Assembly (NCBI RefSeq): GCF_001545075.1
Contig: NZ_FCOB02000037.1
Coordinates: 1 to 64,000, forward strand
Length of the DNA stretch: 64,000 nt
Direction of reading: 5' to 3'
Source: Caballeronia ptereochthonis
GTDB taxonomy: Bacteria > Pseudomonadota > Gammaproteobacteria > Burkholderiales > Burkholderiaceae
This document shows, in pieces, positions 45,454 to 54,259 of the stretch (position 1 is its first letter; each line of letters begins with the position of its first letter). The notes under the pieces were generated by a model that did no database searches, was not told where the DNA came from, and was given only the letters and a program-made list of their open reading frames with translations. The position numbers and the translations under genes are program-made.

Positions 45454-45606
45454 ATGAGCTACCTCTTTGCCCTGCTGCAAAAATTTGCTTCGTTGTTCGA
45501 ATCGCCGCACCTCCCGATGGACAAGGATTACTCGTACCAAGCGCGTTTCCGTGAATCGGAGCGTCAGCGCAAGGCGCGCGGCACGGCGTTCGGCGTTCGT
45601 CTGTAA
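45454..45606 (+). CDS. Small 50-residue protein
   Basis: Too short for most gene finders: MSYLFALLQKFASLFESP at the start, then a charged tail (RFRESERQRKARGTAFGVRL). GGAG lies 9 bases before the ATG and a consensus TATAAT box lies 43 bp upstream, so expression is likely. The amphipathic N-terminus could touch the membrane. It recalls the small DUF3563-like proteins of Burkholderia, but this is a weak impression. Confidence 0.6.
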   Translation: MSYLFALLQKFASLFESPHLPMDKDYSYQARFRESERQRKARGTAFGVRL

Positions 45607-46062
45607 TGCGTGGTTGAAGGCGGCGCGGGAAACAGAACACCAGCAACACACGACGGCATGCGCCGTACGACCCGCCCGCCAGTTCCTCCCATATATGTAG
45701 TTTTTCTAGCAGTTCCCGTATCGCTCCAGCGTCGTTTCTGACGCGTCTTCCTTCCGCGCCTCGCGCGCGCGACGCAGTCCCCTTCCTTTCGTCTGTCTGA
45801 CACACGCCTCGCAAGCCGCCTTCATCGCAAAAAGCGTCCGGACTTGTTCTTGCGCGACACGCCAAATATCGCGAGTTTTTTCGTTTCACCCGCCGCAAAC
45901 CCCCGCCCAGCAAGGCTCCGATCCGAGCAGCGCGCGCCTGCTCATATTCCAGTGTCGTATTTCCACATGTGGTTGTCGCAAATAGTCGGCTGACGCGACT
46001 TTTTTCTAGCAACTATGTATGCACAGCGCGGACGCGCGTCCGCCCTCGCCAGGAGATATTCG
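45607..46062. other. Intergenic region before the choline-type ABC operon
   Basis: No convincing gene is seen in 456 bp. Near its end are a perfect palindrome CCACATGTGG (45963-45972) and an inverted repeat GTCGC-N15-GCGAC (45975-45999), both likely promoter elements for the downstream ABC operon, possibly sites for the AraC/GATase regulator. TTTTTTCTAGC follows. Confidence 0.45.
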
Positions 46063-47241
46063 ATGAATTCCCCCAAGGTGGTAGTCGAGGGACTGTGTAA
46101 GGTATTCGGCAACAGTCCCAAGCAGGCGCTCGACATGCTGGCCGGCGGCGCAACGAAGGAAGAAGTCTTCAAGCGCACCGGACAGATCGTCGGCGTCCAT
46201 AACGTCTCCTTCGATGTCAAGGAAGGCGAGATTTTCGTGCTCATGGGCTTGTCGGGCTCGGGCAAATCCACGCTGATCCGGCTCATCAACCGGCTCGTCG
46301 AACCGACCGCCGGCAAGGTGCTGATCGACGGCCGCGACGTGGCGGCTGTGCCGCGCTCGGAGCTCACGTCCCTGCGCCGCAAGGACATGAGCATGGTGTT
46401 CCAGTCCTTCGCGCTCATGCCGCAGCGCACCGTTCTTTCCAACGCCGCATTCGGCCTCGAGGTCGCGGGCGTCGGCAAGAAGGAGCGCGAGGCGCGCGCG
46501 ATGACCGTGCTCGAGCAGGTCGGCCTCGCGCCGTTCGCCCAGAAGCTGCCCGCGCAGCTATCGGGCGGCATGCAGCAGCGCGTGGGTCTCGCGCGCGCTC
46601 TGGCCGTCAATCCTTCGCTGATGATCATGGACGAGGCGTTCTCCGCGCTCGATCCGCTGAAGCGCAAGGAAATGCAGAATGTTCTGCTCGATCTGCAGCG
46701 CGAGCAGCGCCGCACGATTCTCTTCGTGTCGCACGATCTGGAGGAGGCGATGCGCATCGGCACGCGCATCGCGATCATGGAAGGCGGCCGCGTGGTGCAG
46801 ATCGGCACGCCGCAGGAAATCATCACGAACCCGGCCGACGACTACGTGGAGGCTTTCTTCGAAGGCATCGACACGAGCCGCTATCTGACGGCCGGCGACC
46901 TGATGCAGACGGACGACGTGCCGCTCATCAAGCATTCGCCGCAGATCGACGCATCGAGCGTGGCCGCGACGCTCAATGGCAGCGCCAACTATGCGTTCGT
47001 GCTCGACGCGCAACGCCGTATCCGCGGCTTCGTGGGACGCGATGCGAACGGCAACGCTGTTCCGCAGATCAACCCCATCGAATGCATCGAGCGCAGCATG
47101 ACGCTGGATGACGTCGTGAACCGCGTGGTAGCGAGTCCGGCGCCGCTGCCCGTCGTCGATGCGGACGGTTCGTATTGCGGGTCGATCAACAAGACCAATG
47201 TCCTGAAGGTCCTTACGCACCATCGAGGTTCCCATGTCTGA
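46063..47241 (+). CDS. Quaternary-amine (choline/betaine) ABC transporter ATPase
   Basis: A 392-residue ABC ATPase of the ProV/OpuAA/ChoV type: Walker A GLSGSGKST, signature LSGGMQQRVGLARAL, Walker B LMIMDEAFSALD, and a C-terminal CBS-domain pair (about 275-390). The segment around ALDMLAGGATKEEVFKRTG is typical of this branch. AGGAG precedes the ATG. It overlaps the permease gene by 8 bases. It powers uptake of choline, betaine or carnitine. Confidence 0.9.
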   Translation: MNSPKVVVEGLCKVFGNSPKQALDMLAGGATKEEVFKRTGQIVGVHNVSFDVKEGEIFVLMGLSGSGKSTLIRLINRLVEPTAGKVLIDGRDVAAVPRSELTSLRRKDMSMVFQSFALMPQRTVLSNAAFGLEVAGVGKKEREARAMTVLEQVGLAPFAQKLPAQLSGGMQQRVGLARALAVNPSLMIMDEAFSALDPLKRKEMQNVLLDLQREQRRTILFVSHDLEEAMRIGTRIAIMEGGRVVQIGTPQEIITNPADDYVEAFFEGIDTSRYLTAGDLMQTDDVPLIKHSPQIDASSVAATLNGSANYAFVLDAQRRIRGFVGRDANGNAVPQINPIECIERSMTLDDVVNRVVASPAPLPVVDADGSYCGSINKTNVLKVLTHHRGSHV

Positions 47242-48136
47242 AATCATTCCGCTTGGTAGCTGGGTCGATCACGGCGTCCACTATCTCCTCGATCACGACG
47301 CCAAAACCTTCGACTCGATCGGCAAGGTCATCGAGAGCTTCGCGGCGGCCGTCGAGCATGGTTTGCAAGCGATCCCGATGTGGGCGCTGATGGCGATCTT
47401 CGTCGGCGTCGGCTTATGGCGGGTCGGCTGGCGTTTCGCCGCCTTCGTGCTTGCATCGCTGTTGCTGATCTATGCGACGGGCTTCTGGGATCAGATGGTC
47501 ATCACGCTCGGTCTCACGCTGTCGTCGACGTTCATCAGCCTCTTGCTCGGCATTCCGCTCGGCATCTGGACGGCGAAGAGCAAGTACGTCGAGATGGCCG
47601 TGCGCCCCGTGCTCGACCTCATGCAGACGATGCCCGCGTTCGTCTACCTGATTCCGGCCGCGATGCTCTTCGGCCTCGGCCGCGTCCCCGGCATTCTCTC
47701 GACCGTGATCTTCGCGATGCCGCCCGCGGTGCGGCTCACGTCGCTCGGCATCAAGCACGTGAACCGCGAGATCGTGGAAGCGGGCCAGGCATTCGGCTGC
47801 ACGCCGTGGCAGTTGCTGTACAAGGTGCAGATTCCGAACGCGCTGCCTTCCATCATGACCGGCGTGAACCAGACGATCATGATGGCGCTGTCGATGGTCA
47901 TCATCGCGTCGATGGTCGGCGCGGGCGGTCTCGGCAACGACGTGCTCGCCTCGATTCAGCGTCTGGACATCGGCCTCGGCTTCGAGAGCGGCTTGTCGGT
48001 GGTGTTGCTGGCGATCATTCTGGACCGCATCACCGAGAGCTTCGGACGTTCGCCCGGCATGGCGCGCGCCCCGCTGCTCTCCGGTCTCAAGAGCGTGATG
48101 AAAGTACGCCGCGCACCGGCGGCGCAACAGAGCTAA
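47234..48136 (+). CDS. Quaternary-amine ABC transporter permease (ProW/ChoW type)
   Basis: A 300-residue membrane permease with six or more helices. The cytoplasmic coupling loop EAGQAFGCTPWQLLYKVQIPNALPSIMTG is the EAA motif. It overlaps the ATPase gene and is followed 7 bp later by the AraC-type regulator. The binding protein is encoded further downstream. Confidence 0.9.
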   Translation: MSEIIPLGSWVDHGVHYLLDHDAKTFDSIGKVIESFAAAVEHGLQAIPMWALMAIFVGVGLWRVGWRFAAFVLASLLLIYATGFWDQMVITLGLTLSSTFISLLLGIPLGIWTAKSKYVEMAVRPVLDLMQTMPAFVYLIPAAMLFGLGRVPGILSTVIFAMPPAVRLTSLGIKHVNREIVEAGQAFGCTPWQLLYKVQIPNALPSIMTGVNQTIMMALSMVIIASMVGAGGLGNDVLASIQRLDIGLGFESGLSVVLLAIILDRITESFGRSPGMARAPLLSGLKSVMKVRRAPAAQQS

Positions 48137-48143
48137 AAAGCGT

Positions 48144-49136
48144 ATGAAGCGCGACGCGATCGTTCCTGCCGTCACCGATTCGCCGCTGTCCAATCTCGCG
48201 CACTTCGGCTTCCTCACGCTGCCGAACTTCTCGATGATTGCATTCACGAGCGCGGTGGAGGTGCTGCGCATGGCCAACTACGTGGGCCGCGCGCAGCACT
48301 ACACGTGGTCGATCATCACGCCGGACGGCGAGCCCGCCCGCGCGAGCAACGGCATCACCGTGAAGCCGACGGTGACGCTCGAGGAAGCGGGCATGCCGGA
48401 CGTGCTGATCGTCTGCGCGGGCTGGCATGTCGCCGATTACGTCGACGACAGGGTGATCGCGCTCCTGCAGCGCGCGCATGAGGCGGGCATTCCGCTCGGC
48501 GGCATCTGCACCGGGCCGTACGCGCTGCTGGCCGCGAAGCTGCTTGACGGCTATCGCTGCACCCTGCACTGGGAAGACATGTCGCCGGTGAACAAGCGCT
48601 TCCCGCATGTGCGTTTCGCGGACGAGCTCTTCGTGATCGACCGCGATCGCATGACCTGCACGGGCGGCACCGCGCCGCTTGACCTGATGCTCAATCTCGT
48701 CGGCATGCGGCTCGGGCAGGCTCACTCGGCGCAGGTGTCGGAGCAGTTCATCGTCGAGCGCATTCGCGGATCGACGGACTTCCAGCACATTCCCGTCGAT
48801 GCGCGCGTCGGCTTCTCGCGCGCCGAGCTCGTCGAAGTGGTGCGCCTGATGGAAGCGAACATCGAGGAGCCGCTTTCACTCGAAGAACTCGCGCGGCTCG
48901 TGCATCTTTCGCAGCGGCATCTGCAGCGCATGTTCAAGATGTTCCTCAACGTGTCGCCGACGCATTACTACCTGACGCTGCGGCTGCGGCGCGCACGCGA
49001 GCTCCTGCGCAACACCGATGCGTCGATCGCGCGCGTGACGAGCATCTGCGGGTTTCATTCGCCTTGTCACTTCAGCAAGGCGTATCGCGCGCAGTTCGGG
49101 CATGCGCCCAGCGTGGAGCGTCGTCTGTCGGCCTAG
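48144..49136 (+). CDS. GlxA/GbdR-type AraC-family regulator
   Basis: A 330-residue regulator with a DJ-1/PfpI-like (GATase1) domain at about 15-200 (VCAGWHVADYV, GGICTGPYALLAAKLLDG) and an AraC double helix-turn-helix at about 225-325 (LARLVHLSQRHLQRMFK, SICGFHSPCHFSKAYR). Regulators of this class in Pseudomonas and Burkholderia control glycine betaine (GbdR) and carnitine (CdhR) catabolism. Lying inside the transporter operon supports that role. Confidence 0.87.
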   Translation: MKRDAIVPAVTDSPLSNLAHFGFLTLPNFSMIAFTSAVEVLRMANYVGRAQHYTWSIITPDGEPARASNGITVKPTVTLEEAGMPDVLIVCAGWHVADYVDDRVIALLQRAHEAGIPLGGICTGPYALLAAKLLDGYRCTLHWEDMSPVNKRFPHVRFADELFVIDRDRMTCTGGTAPLDLMLNLVGMRLGQAHSAQVSEQFIVERIRGSTDFQHIPVDARVGFSRAELVEVVRLMEANIEEPLSLEELARLVHLSQRHLQRMFKMFLNVSPTHYYLTLRLRRARELLRNTDASIARVTSICGFHSPCHFSKAYRAQFGHAPSVERRLSA

Positions 49137-49230
49137 CGCGTTACTTGTCTGTTTTCCTTTCTGGTCCGCGCGGGCTTTCATGGGCCGCGCGCGGGCCGTG
49201 CTGCGCCTTCGAAAAACCTGGGAGAGAAAC

Positions 49231-50178
49231 ATGAAACGCTTGTGGATCGCGTCGCTTGCTGCGGCGATGCTGTCGGGAGTATGTGTAGCGAATGCCGCCG
49301 AGCCCGCCGCGTGCAGGAACGTGCGCTTCGCCGACGTCGGCTGGACCGACATCGCCGCGACGACCGGCCTCGCATCGACGATTCTTCAGGGCCTCGGCTA
49401 CAATCCGACGAAGACGATCGCCTCCGTGCCGATCACGTTCGCGGGCGTGAAGAGCAAGCAGATAGACGTGTTCCTCGGCTACTGGTCGCCGACGATGGAC
49501 CCGATGATCGACTCCTTCAAGAAGGCGAACCAGGTGAAGATCCTGCCGACGCCGAATCTGACGGGCGCGAAGTACACGCTGGCGGTGCCGGACTATACGT
49601 ATCAGGCGGGCATCAAGAACTTCAGCGACATCGCCAAGAACTACGACAAGCTCGACGGCAAGATCTACGGCATCGAGCCGGGCAACGACGGCAACGCGCT
49701 CATCAAGAAGATGATCGACACCAACCAGTACGGGCTCGGCAAGTTCAAGCTGGTGGAATCGAGCGAGGCGGGCATGCTGGTCGAGGTGAATCGCGCGATT
49801 CGCGAGAAGAAGCCCATCGTGTTCCTGGGCTGGGAGCCGCATCCGATGAACGTACAGATGAAGATCGACTATCTCGCGGGCGGCGACGACGTGTTCGGTC
49901 CCAACTACGGCGAAGCGAAGGTGCTGACCGTCACGCCGACCGATTATGACGCGCGGTGCCCGAATGTCGCGAAGCTCGTATCGAATCTGCAGTTCACGAC
50001 GGACATCGAGAATCACGTGATGCTGCCGATCATGAACAAGACGGATGCGAACAAGGCGGCGCGCGAATGGCTCAAGGCGAATCCCGCCGTGCTCGACAAG
50101 TGGCTCGCGGGCGTGAAGACCTTCGACGGGAAGGATGGGCTGCCGGCGGTGAAGGCGTATGTGGCGGGCGCCAACTGA
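49231..50178 (+). CDS. Periplasmic choline/betaine-binding protein (ChoX/ProX type)
   Basis: A 315-residue exported binding protein: signal peptide of 22-23 residues (WIASLAAAMLSGVCVANA), then an OpuAC-family domain. Aromatic residues for the quaternary ammonium box are visible in DVGWTD, FLGYWSPTMDP and FLGWEPHPMN. Completes the ABC transporter after the AraC-type gene. The start at 49231 was chosen for its signal peptide and GGGAGAG before it. Confidence 0.9.
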   Translation: MKRLWIASLAAAMLSGVCVANAAEPAACRNVRFADVGWTDIAATTGLASTILQGLGYNPTKTIASVPITFAGVKSKQIDVFLGYWSPTMDPMIDSFKKANQVKILPTPNLTGAKYTLAVPDYTYQAGIKNFSDIAKNYDKLDGKIYGIEPGNDGNALIKKMIDTNQYGLGKFKLVESSEAGMLVEVNRAIREKKPIVFLGWEPHPMNVQMKIDYLAGGDDVFGPNYGEAKVLTVTPTDYDARCPNVAKLVSNLQFTTDIENHVMLPIMNKTDANKAAREWLKANPAVLDKWLAGVKTFDGKDGLPAVKAYVAGAN

Positions 50179-50209
50179 GTGCTTCGAGGCGCATTCCGGC
50201 GTGAGGGGC

Positions 50210-50238
50210 GTGACCGCGCGTGAAGCAGGCGCGGTCAC
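50210..50238. terminator. Hairpin between convergent genes
   Basis: A 10-bp perfect stem GTGACCGCGC / GCGCGGTCAC with a 9-base loop stands 32 bp after the binding-protein stop and before the convergent membrane-protein gene. No T run follows, so it is a probable, not certain, terminator. Confidence 0.45.
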
Positions 50239-50272
50239 GATGATCGTCACGGCGACGCACGTGAAGCGTTTC

Positions 50273-51766
50273 CTAGATGCGACCCCAGGTCGTCACGATA
50301 GTTGTCATTGCCAGCAGGGCGCTCAGCACCGTCAATGGAAGCGGCGCCCTACCGATGGCCAGTCGCTCGAGTTGCAGCCGGCGAGTCACATCGCAGAGCA
50401 CGATCACTACAGCGACCGATATGCCGATGTAACTCCAGTAGAAGTATCGAAGGTCCGACGCAACGCCCGCAGGAAAATAAGTGAGAACGTAGATCAGGGC
50501 GGAAGTCAGCGTGACGTGCGCGAACCTGGCGGCGCCGCTCGCTGTTCGCCAGCTCAACGTGAGCCAGACGAGTGCCATTGCGCCAGCGACACACCAGTAC
50601 GCCGGCGCGCTCGGACGGGAATCTGCTCCTCTCGCGGTGTAACGCGCGAGCAGCATCGTGATTGGCTTGAGAGCGGACGCCGGCGCCAATGTACCACCAC
50701 CGTCGATTACCTGAGCCTGGTCGATGAAGTGCCTGATCTCAGGGCGTTTGAGGAGCGCTTGATAGTTGTCGAGCCTGCTTCGCAGATACGCTTTCGGATG
50801 GTTCAGTATCTGAGTGAGCCATGTTCTCGTGAGCGTCGAGCTTCCCCAGTAATGCTGCTTCACCAGCTCTTGCATCACGAAACTGCAATCGTCTGGTCCG
50901 CCGTCTCCCCAGGCATAGCTGTTCCATGAGGTGTCCATATAGCAATGCCGTTCGATCTTTTCCGTTTGTTCGGGAGTCCAGTTGCCCGGAAATTGATTCG
51001 TTTGCGTATAGTGAGAGATGGCCGCCAGATTGTATGTCTGCACCGATGACAGCGGATGCGTGTGATCGACTGTCACGATCTTGCCGATCAGCGAGTTGAT
51101 GCCGAAGCAGAGGACCAGGCAAGCGATGGCCGCAAGCGTCGAACGGACCGGCCGCATATCGCGGAACTCCCACATCAGCAGAGGCATGGCCGCGAAAACC
51201 GCATTCGAACGAACCAGAACCCCACTCAGTACGAGCACGACGATTGCCGTGCGGCGAAACAGACTGCGCGTACGAGCTTTGCCGCCTGCCTCGCCGATCA
51301 TGAGGCCGCAAGCCAGCAGCCATAATGTCGCTTGCAATACGTCCTTCCAGACGATTCCCGAGAAGTTGAGAACCACGGGCAGAAAAGGCACGGCGAAAAT
51401 CAGCAGCCCGCGGCGTCCGAATTCGGCGCACAGACGCGCAGCAAGCAATCCGATTCCGCCCCACAACGACGCCGAGATCAGGAGCAGCATGCCTGTTGCG
51501 CCAGGAAACACCGGCAGAAGCGCTGACCAGAGAATCGCCATGAAAGGCGGATGCCAATCCGCATAGGCGTGGCGCAGAGCCTGCGCATATTGGTCGGCCG
51601 AGTCCGAGCTGACAAGACCCGGGTAGAACGCGTAGACGTTGAAGACAAAACCCGCTAGCGCGAGCGCGAAGATGATTCGCCCGAGCCCGTTGCGGCGCTC
51701 GTCTTCCTTGAACGAGATGCGCCCGCCTACCGGCTTGTCTGTGTTCGTTTCGACCTGAATACCCAT
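50273..51766 (-). CDS. Polytopic membrane glycosyltransferase-like protein (GtrC position)
   Basis: A 497-residue protein with about ten membrane helices and large periplasmic loops, similar in plan to GT-C glycosyltransferases. An early loop holds SSDSADQYAQALRHAYADWHPP, with acidic residues and a DWHPP motif of the kind used for catalysis by such enzymes. It overlaps gtrA by 40 bases and stands where the serotype-specific glucosyltransferase (gtrC, gtrII) occurs in gtr cassettes. The sugar and acceptor are unknown. Confidence 0.7.
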   Translation of the reverse strand: MGIQVETNTDKPVGGRISFKEDERRNGLGRIIFALALAGFVFNVYAFYPGLVSSDSADQYAQALRHAYADWHPPFMAILWSALLPVFPGATGMLLLISASLWGGIGLLAARLCAEFGRRGLLIFAVPFLPVVLNFSGIVWKDVLQATLWLLACGLMIGEAGGKARTRSLFRRTAIVVLVLSGVLVRSNAVFAAMPLLMWEFRDMRPVRSTLAAIACLVLCFGINSLIGKIVTVDHTHPLSSVQTYNLAAISHYTQTNQFPGNWTPEQTEKIERHCYMDTSWNSYAWGDGGPDDCSFVMQELVKQHYWGSSTLTRTWLTQILNHPKAYLRSRLDNYQALLKRPEIRHFIDQAQVIDGGGTLAPASALKPITMLLARYTARGADSRPSAPAYWCVAGAMALVWLTLSWRTASGAARFAHVTLTSALIYVLTYFPAGVASDLRYFYWSYIGISVAVVIVLCDVTRRLQLERLAIGRAPLPLTVLSALLAMTTIVTTWGRI

Positions 51767-52140
51767 AGCTTGGCGGTGAGGAAATTGACGAACATACCGG
51801 CAATGGATCCTGCTGCCACCGCCAATGCCGGAGCCGCCGGACCCTTCGGCAGCAGTTTCAGTGCGACGGCGTAGACCGTGTAGTTGCACGCGCCGCCGAA
51901 CGACATCGCAAGCAGATACTGATACCACTCTTTCCAGAGCGAGCCGTTCGCTCGCCCGGTAAAGGTAATACGCCGATTGATCTGCCAGGTAACGAATGCG
52001 GCGCACAGAAAGGACAGGGCGCGTCCGAGATAGGGACCGCATCCACCGGTAAGCGCGATGTACAACACGCCGGCGTCGACAACGAAGCCGACTGCGCCGG
52101 CGATCGCGAAGCGCACGAACTCGCGATGAGTCTTACTCAC
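51727..52140 (-). CDS. GtrA-family flippase
   Basis: A 137-residue protein with four membrane helices: FVRFAIAGAVGFVVDAGVLY at the N-terminus, FVTWQINRRITF and ANFLTAKLWVF-like ending (VNFLTAKLWVFRSK). GtrA proteins flip undecaprenyl-phosphate-linked glucose. The start is a GTG at 52140, overlapping the GT2 gene stop by 8 bases. Confidence 0.85.
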   Translation of the reverse strand: MSKTHREFVRFAIAGAVGFVVDAGVLYIALTGGCGPYLGRALSFLCAAFVTWQINRRITFTGRANGSLWKEWYQYLLAMSFGGACNYTVYAVALKLLPKGPAAPALAVAAGSIAGMFVNFLTAKLWVFRSKRTQTSR

Positions 52141-53086
52141 GGCTTCGGACAGGTTGCAGCGCGGGAATCGCGAGATAGGCGATTCGCTTTATCTCGTTTC
52201 TGCCGCGCGTGACCGTATCGAGCACAATGCCGCAGACCAGCAGAATGGCTCCAAGCAGCATGAGACCGATACTCAGGACGACGGTCGGAATCCGCGGCAC
52301 CAACCCGGTTTCCACATAGGTTTCGAATACGGGTACGGCCAGACCAACCGAAAGCAACATGCAGATGACGAACCCGGCAGTGAAAAACGCCAGCGGCTTT
52401 TCCGCCTTGAACAGCTTGAGGATCGTGAGCAGGATGCGAAAGCCGTCGCGATAAGTATTGAGCTTGCTTTCCGATCCTTCCGGCCGGGACTTGTAGCTCG
52501 TCTCGAGTTCCGCCACTGGCATGCGCATGCTCAGCGCGTGCACGGCCAGCTCGGTTTCGATCTCGAACCCCGCCGAGTGCACCGGGAACGTCTTCGCATA
52601 ACGCCTCGAAAATACGCGGTAGCCGGAGAGCATGTCCTTGAACGTCTTGCCGAAGATAGTCGCCGCGCACCGAGTGAGCAGCACATTTCCAAACCGGTGA
52701 CCCAGGCGATAAGCGGTCTGCTCGTCACTCAGTCGGGATCCGACGACCATGTCGAGATGATTTTCGATCAATAATTCGATCAACATGGGTGCGGCGGCGG
52801 CGTCGTAGGTGGCGTCTCCGTCGACCATCACGAACACGTCGGCTTCCACGTCCGCGAACATCCGGCGCACCACGTTGCCCTTTCCTTGCAGTGGCACCGA
52901 GATCACGCGCGCGCCGGCTTCGCGAGCGACGCGAGCCGTGTTGTCACGGGAATTGTTGTCAAAGGCAATAATGTCTGCGTCTGGCAGGCTGAGTCGAAAA
53001 TCGCGCACGACGGTTCCGATAGCGGCTTCCTCGTTGTAGCAAGGAATGACCACGGCGACACGTACCGAGGAATGTTGTTGGAGCAT
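52133..53086 (-). CDS. GtrB-like family 2 glycosyltransferase
   Basis: A 317-residue GT2 enzyme: VVIPCYNEEAAIGTVV, DNNSRDNTARVAREAG, VMVDGDATYDAAA with the acidic metal site, then two C-terminal membrane helices (about 235-300), the plan of bactoprenol-phosphate glucosyltransferases (GtrB). With GtrA and the large membrane transferase it forms a cell-surface glycan modification cassette. The start at 53086 puts the GT2 domain at the N-terminus; the longer frame is not family-like. Confidence 0.83.
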   Translation of the reverse strand: MLQQHSSVRVAVVIPCYNEEAAIGTVVRDFRLSLPDADIIAFDNNSRDNTARVAREAGARVISVPLQGKGNVVRRMFADVEADVFVMVDGDATYDAAAAPMLIELLIENHLDMVVGSRLSDEQTAYRLGHRFGNVLLTRCAATIFGKTFKDMLSGYRVFSRRYAKTFPVHSAGFEIETELAVHALSMRMPVAELETSYKSRPEGSESKLNTYRDGFRILLTILKLFKAEKPLAFFTAGFVICMLLSVGLAVPVFETYVETGLVPRIPTVVLSIGLMLLGAILLVCGIVLDTVTRGRNEIKRIAYLAIPALQPVRSRE

Positions 53087-53442
53087 CGGGTAATAACAAG
53101 ACAGTTCAGTCGCGCGCGTGCAAACGTGCAAATTGCGTTCGCGTTTGAGCGTATTCGGAGTGAAGGACCGAACGTTAGCATCGACTGATTTCGCGATGGA
53201 TTGCTTGTTGCAAAATAGCAACACCTCCAATCAATCGAATTGAGGGCTTGCCTGATTAACTCAAGATGATTCGCCGGAAACGCCGCGAATTGGCGTACTG
53301 GACGTTTATCAGCAGTTGCGCTTTATATTTTCTTGTGCGAGAAAGCGCGCGATTTGATTGTTGCCCGACAATCAGATCGCGACGCACGCTCAATCCAGGC
53401 AGCAAATAATTCCTTTAGGTTCGACTCTCTTATTTCCTTCCT
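53087..53442. other. AT-richer intergenic region before the gtr-like cassette
   Basis: No gene is seen in 356 bp. It is visibly lower in G+C than its flanks. Two small hairpins occur: GTTGC-N6-GCAAC (53207-53222) and GATTGT-N6-ACAATC (53356-53373). It probably holds the promoter of the gtr-like operon and the end of the aldolase transcript. Confidence 0.4.
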
Positions 53443-54210
53443 CTAACTTCGATAATTCGTCTTCGCGTTTCCCTCGATCATCCTCAACGCCGCCTCCCAC
53501 TGCAGCGCCAAAATCCCATCCGATTCATCCCGTCGATACTGCGAAGCCGTCAGCTCGCAGACGTTCTTCGATGGAATCGTCAACTCCGCATTTCCCGCCA
53601 GCGCCCGAAGCTGAATCTCGCACGCGCGCTCGAGAAAATACATCTCCTGAAACGCCTCCGGAATCGACTTGCCGCAAGTGAGCAACCCGTGATTGCGCAG
53701 GATCATCGCGTTGTGTGACCCGAGGTCGTTGACGAGCCGATCCCGCTCGGCGAGATTCAGCGCGATGCCCTCGTAGTCGTGATACGCGAGATGTCCGTAA
53801 TACTTCAACGCGTGCTGGCTGATCGGCAACAGGCCCTGCTTCTGCGCGGATACCGCCGCCCCCGCCGCCGTATGCGTATGCACGACGCACGCCACATCGG
53901 GACGCGCCATGTGAATCGCCGAATGAATCGTGAAGCCCGCCGGATTCACGCGATAGCGCTCGGGATCGTCGCTTGCGCCCGCTTCGACCGGACGTCCCTC
54001 GCTGTCGATGCGCACCAGATCCGACGCGCGCATCTCGTCGAACAGCACGCCGTAGCGGTTGATCAGAAAGTGATGGTCCGATCCCGGCACGCGCGCGCTG
54101 ATGTGCGTGAAGATCATGTCGGTCCAGCGAAAGTGCGCGATCACGCGGTACAGCGCCGCCAGATCGCACCGCACCTGCCATTCTTCCTGCGAGTATCCGT
54201 GAGTCTCCAT
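53443..54210 (-). CDS. Class II aldolase/adducin family protein
   Basis: A 255-residue protein: ALYRVIAHFRWTDMIFTHISARV, VVHTHTAAGAAVS with the zinc histidines, and AMILRNHGLLTCG with the third histidine. It matches the class II aldolase/adducin fold shared by fuculose-phosphate aldolase, but the subgroup with these motifs is often of unknown function. No sugar kinase is next to it. Confidence 0.85.
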   Translation of the reverse strand: METHGYSQEEWQVRCDLAALYRVIAHFRWTDMIFTHISARVPGSDHHFLINRYGVLFDEMRASDLVRIDSEGRPVEAGASDDPERYRVNPAGFTIHSAIHMARPDVACVVHTHTAAGAAVSAQKQGLLPISQHALKYYGHLAYHDYEGIALNLAERDRLVNDLGSHNAMILRNHGLLTCGKSIPEAFQEMYFLERACEIQLRALAGNAELTIPSKNVCELTASQYRRDESDGILALQWEAALRMIEGNAKTNYRS

Positions 54211-54259
54211 GCCGTTCCTCCTTGGTTTGACGAGCCGCGGAAAACGTGAACAGATCCTT

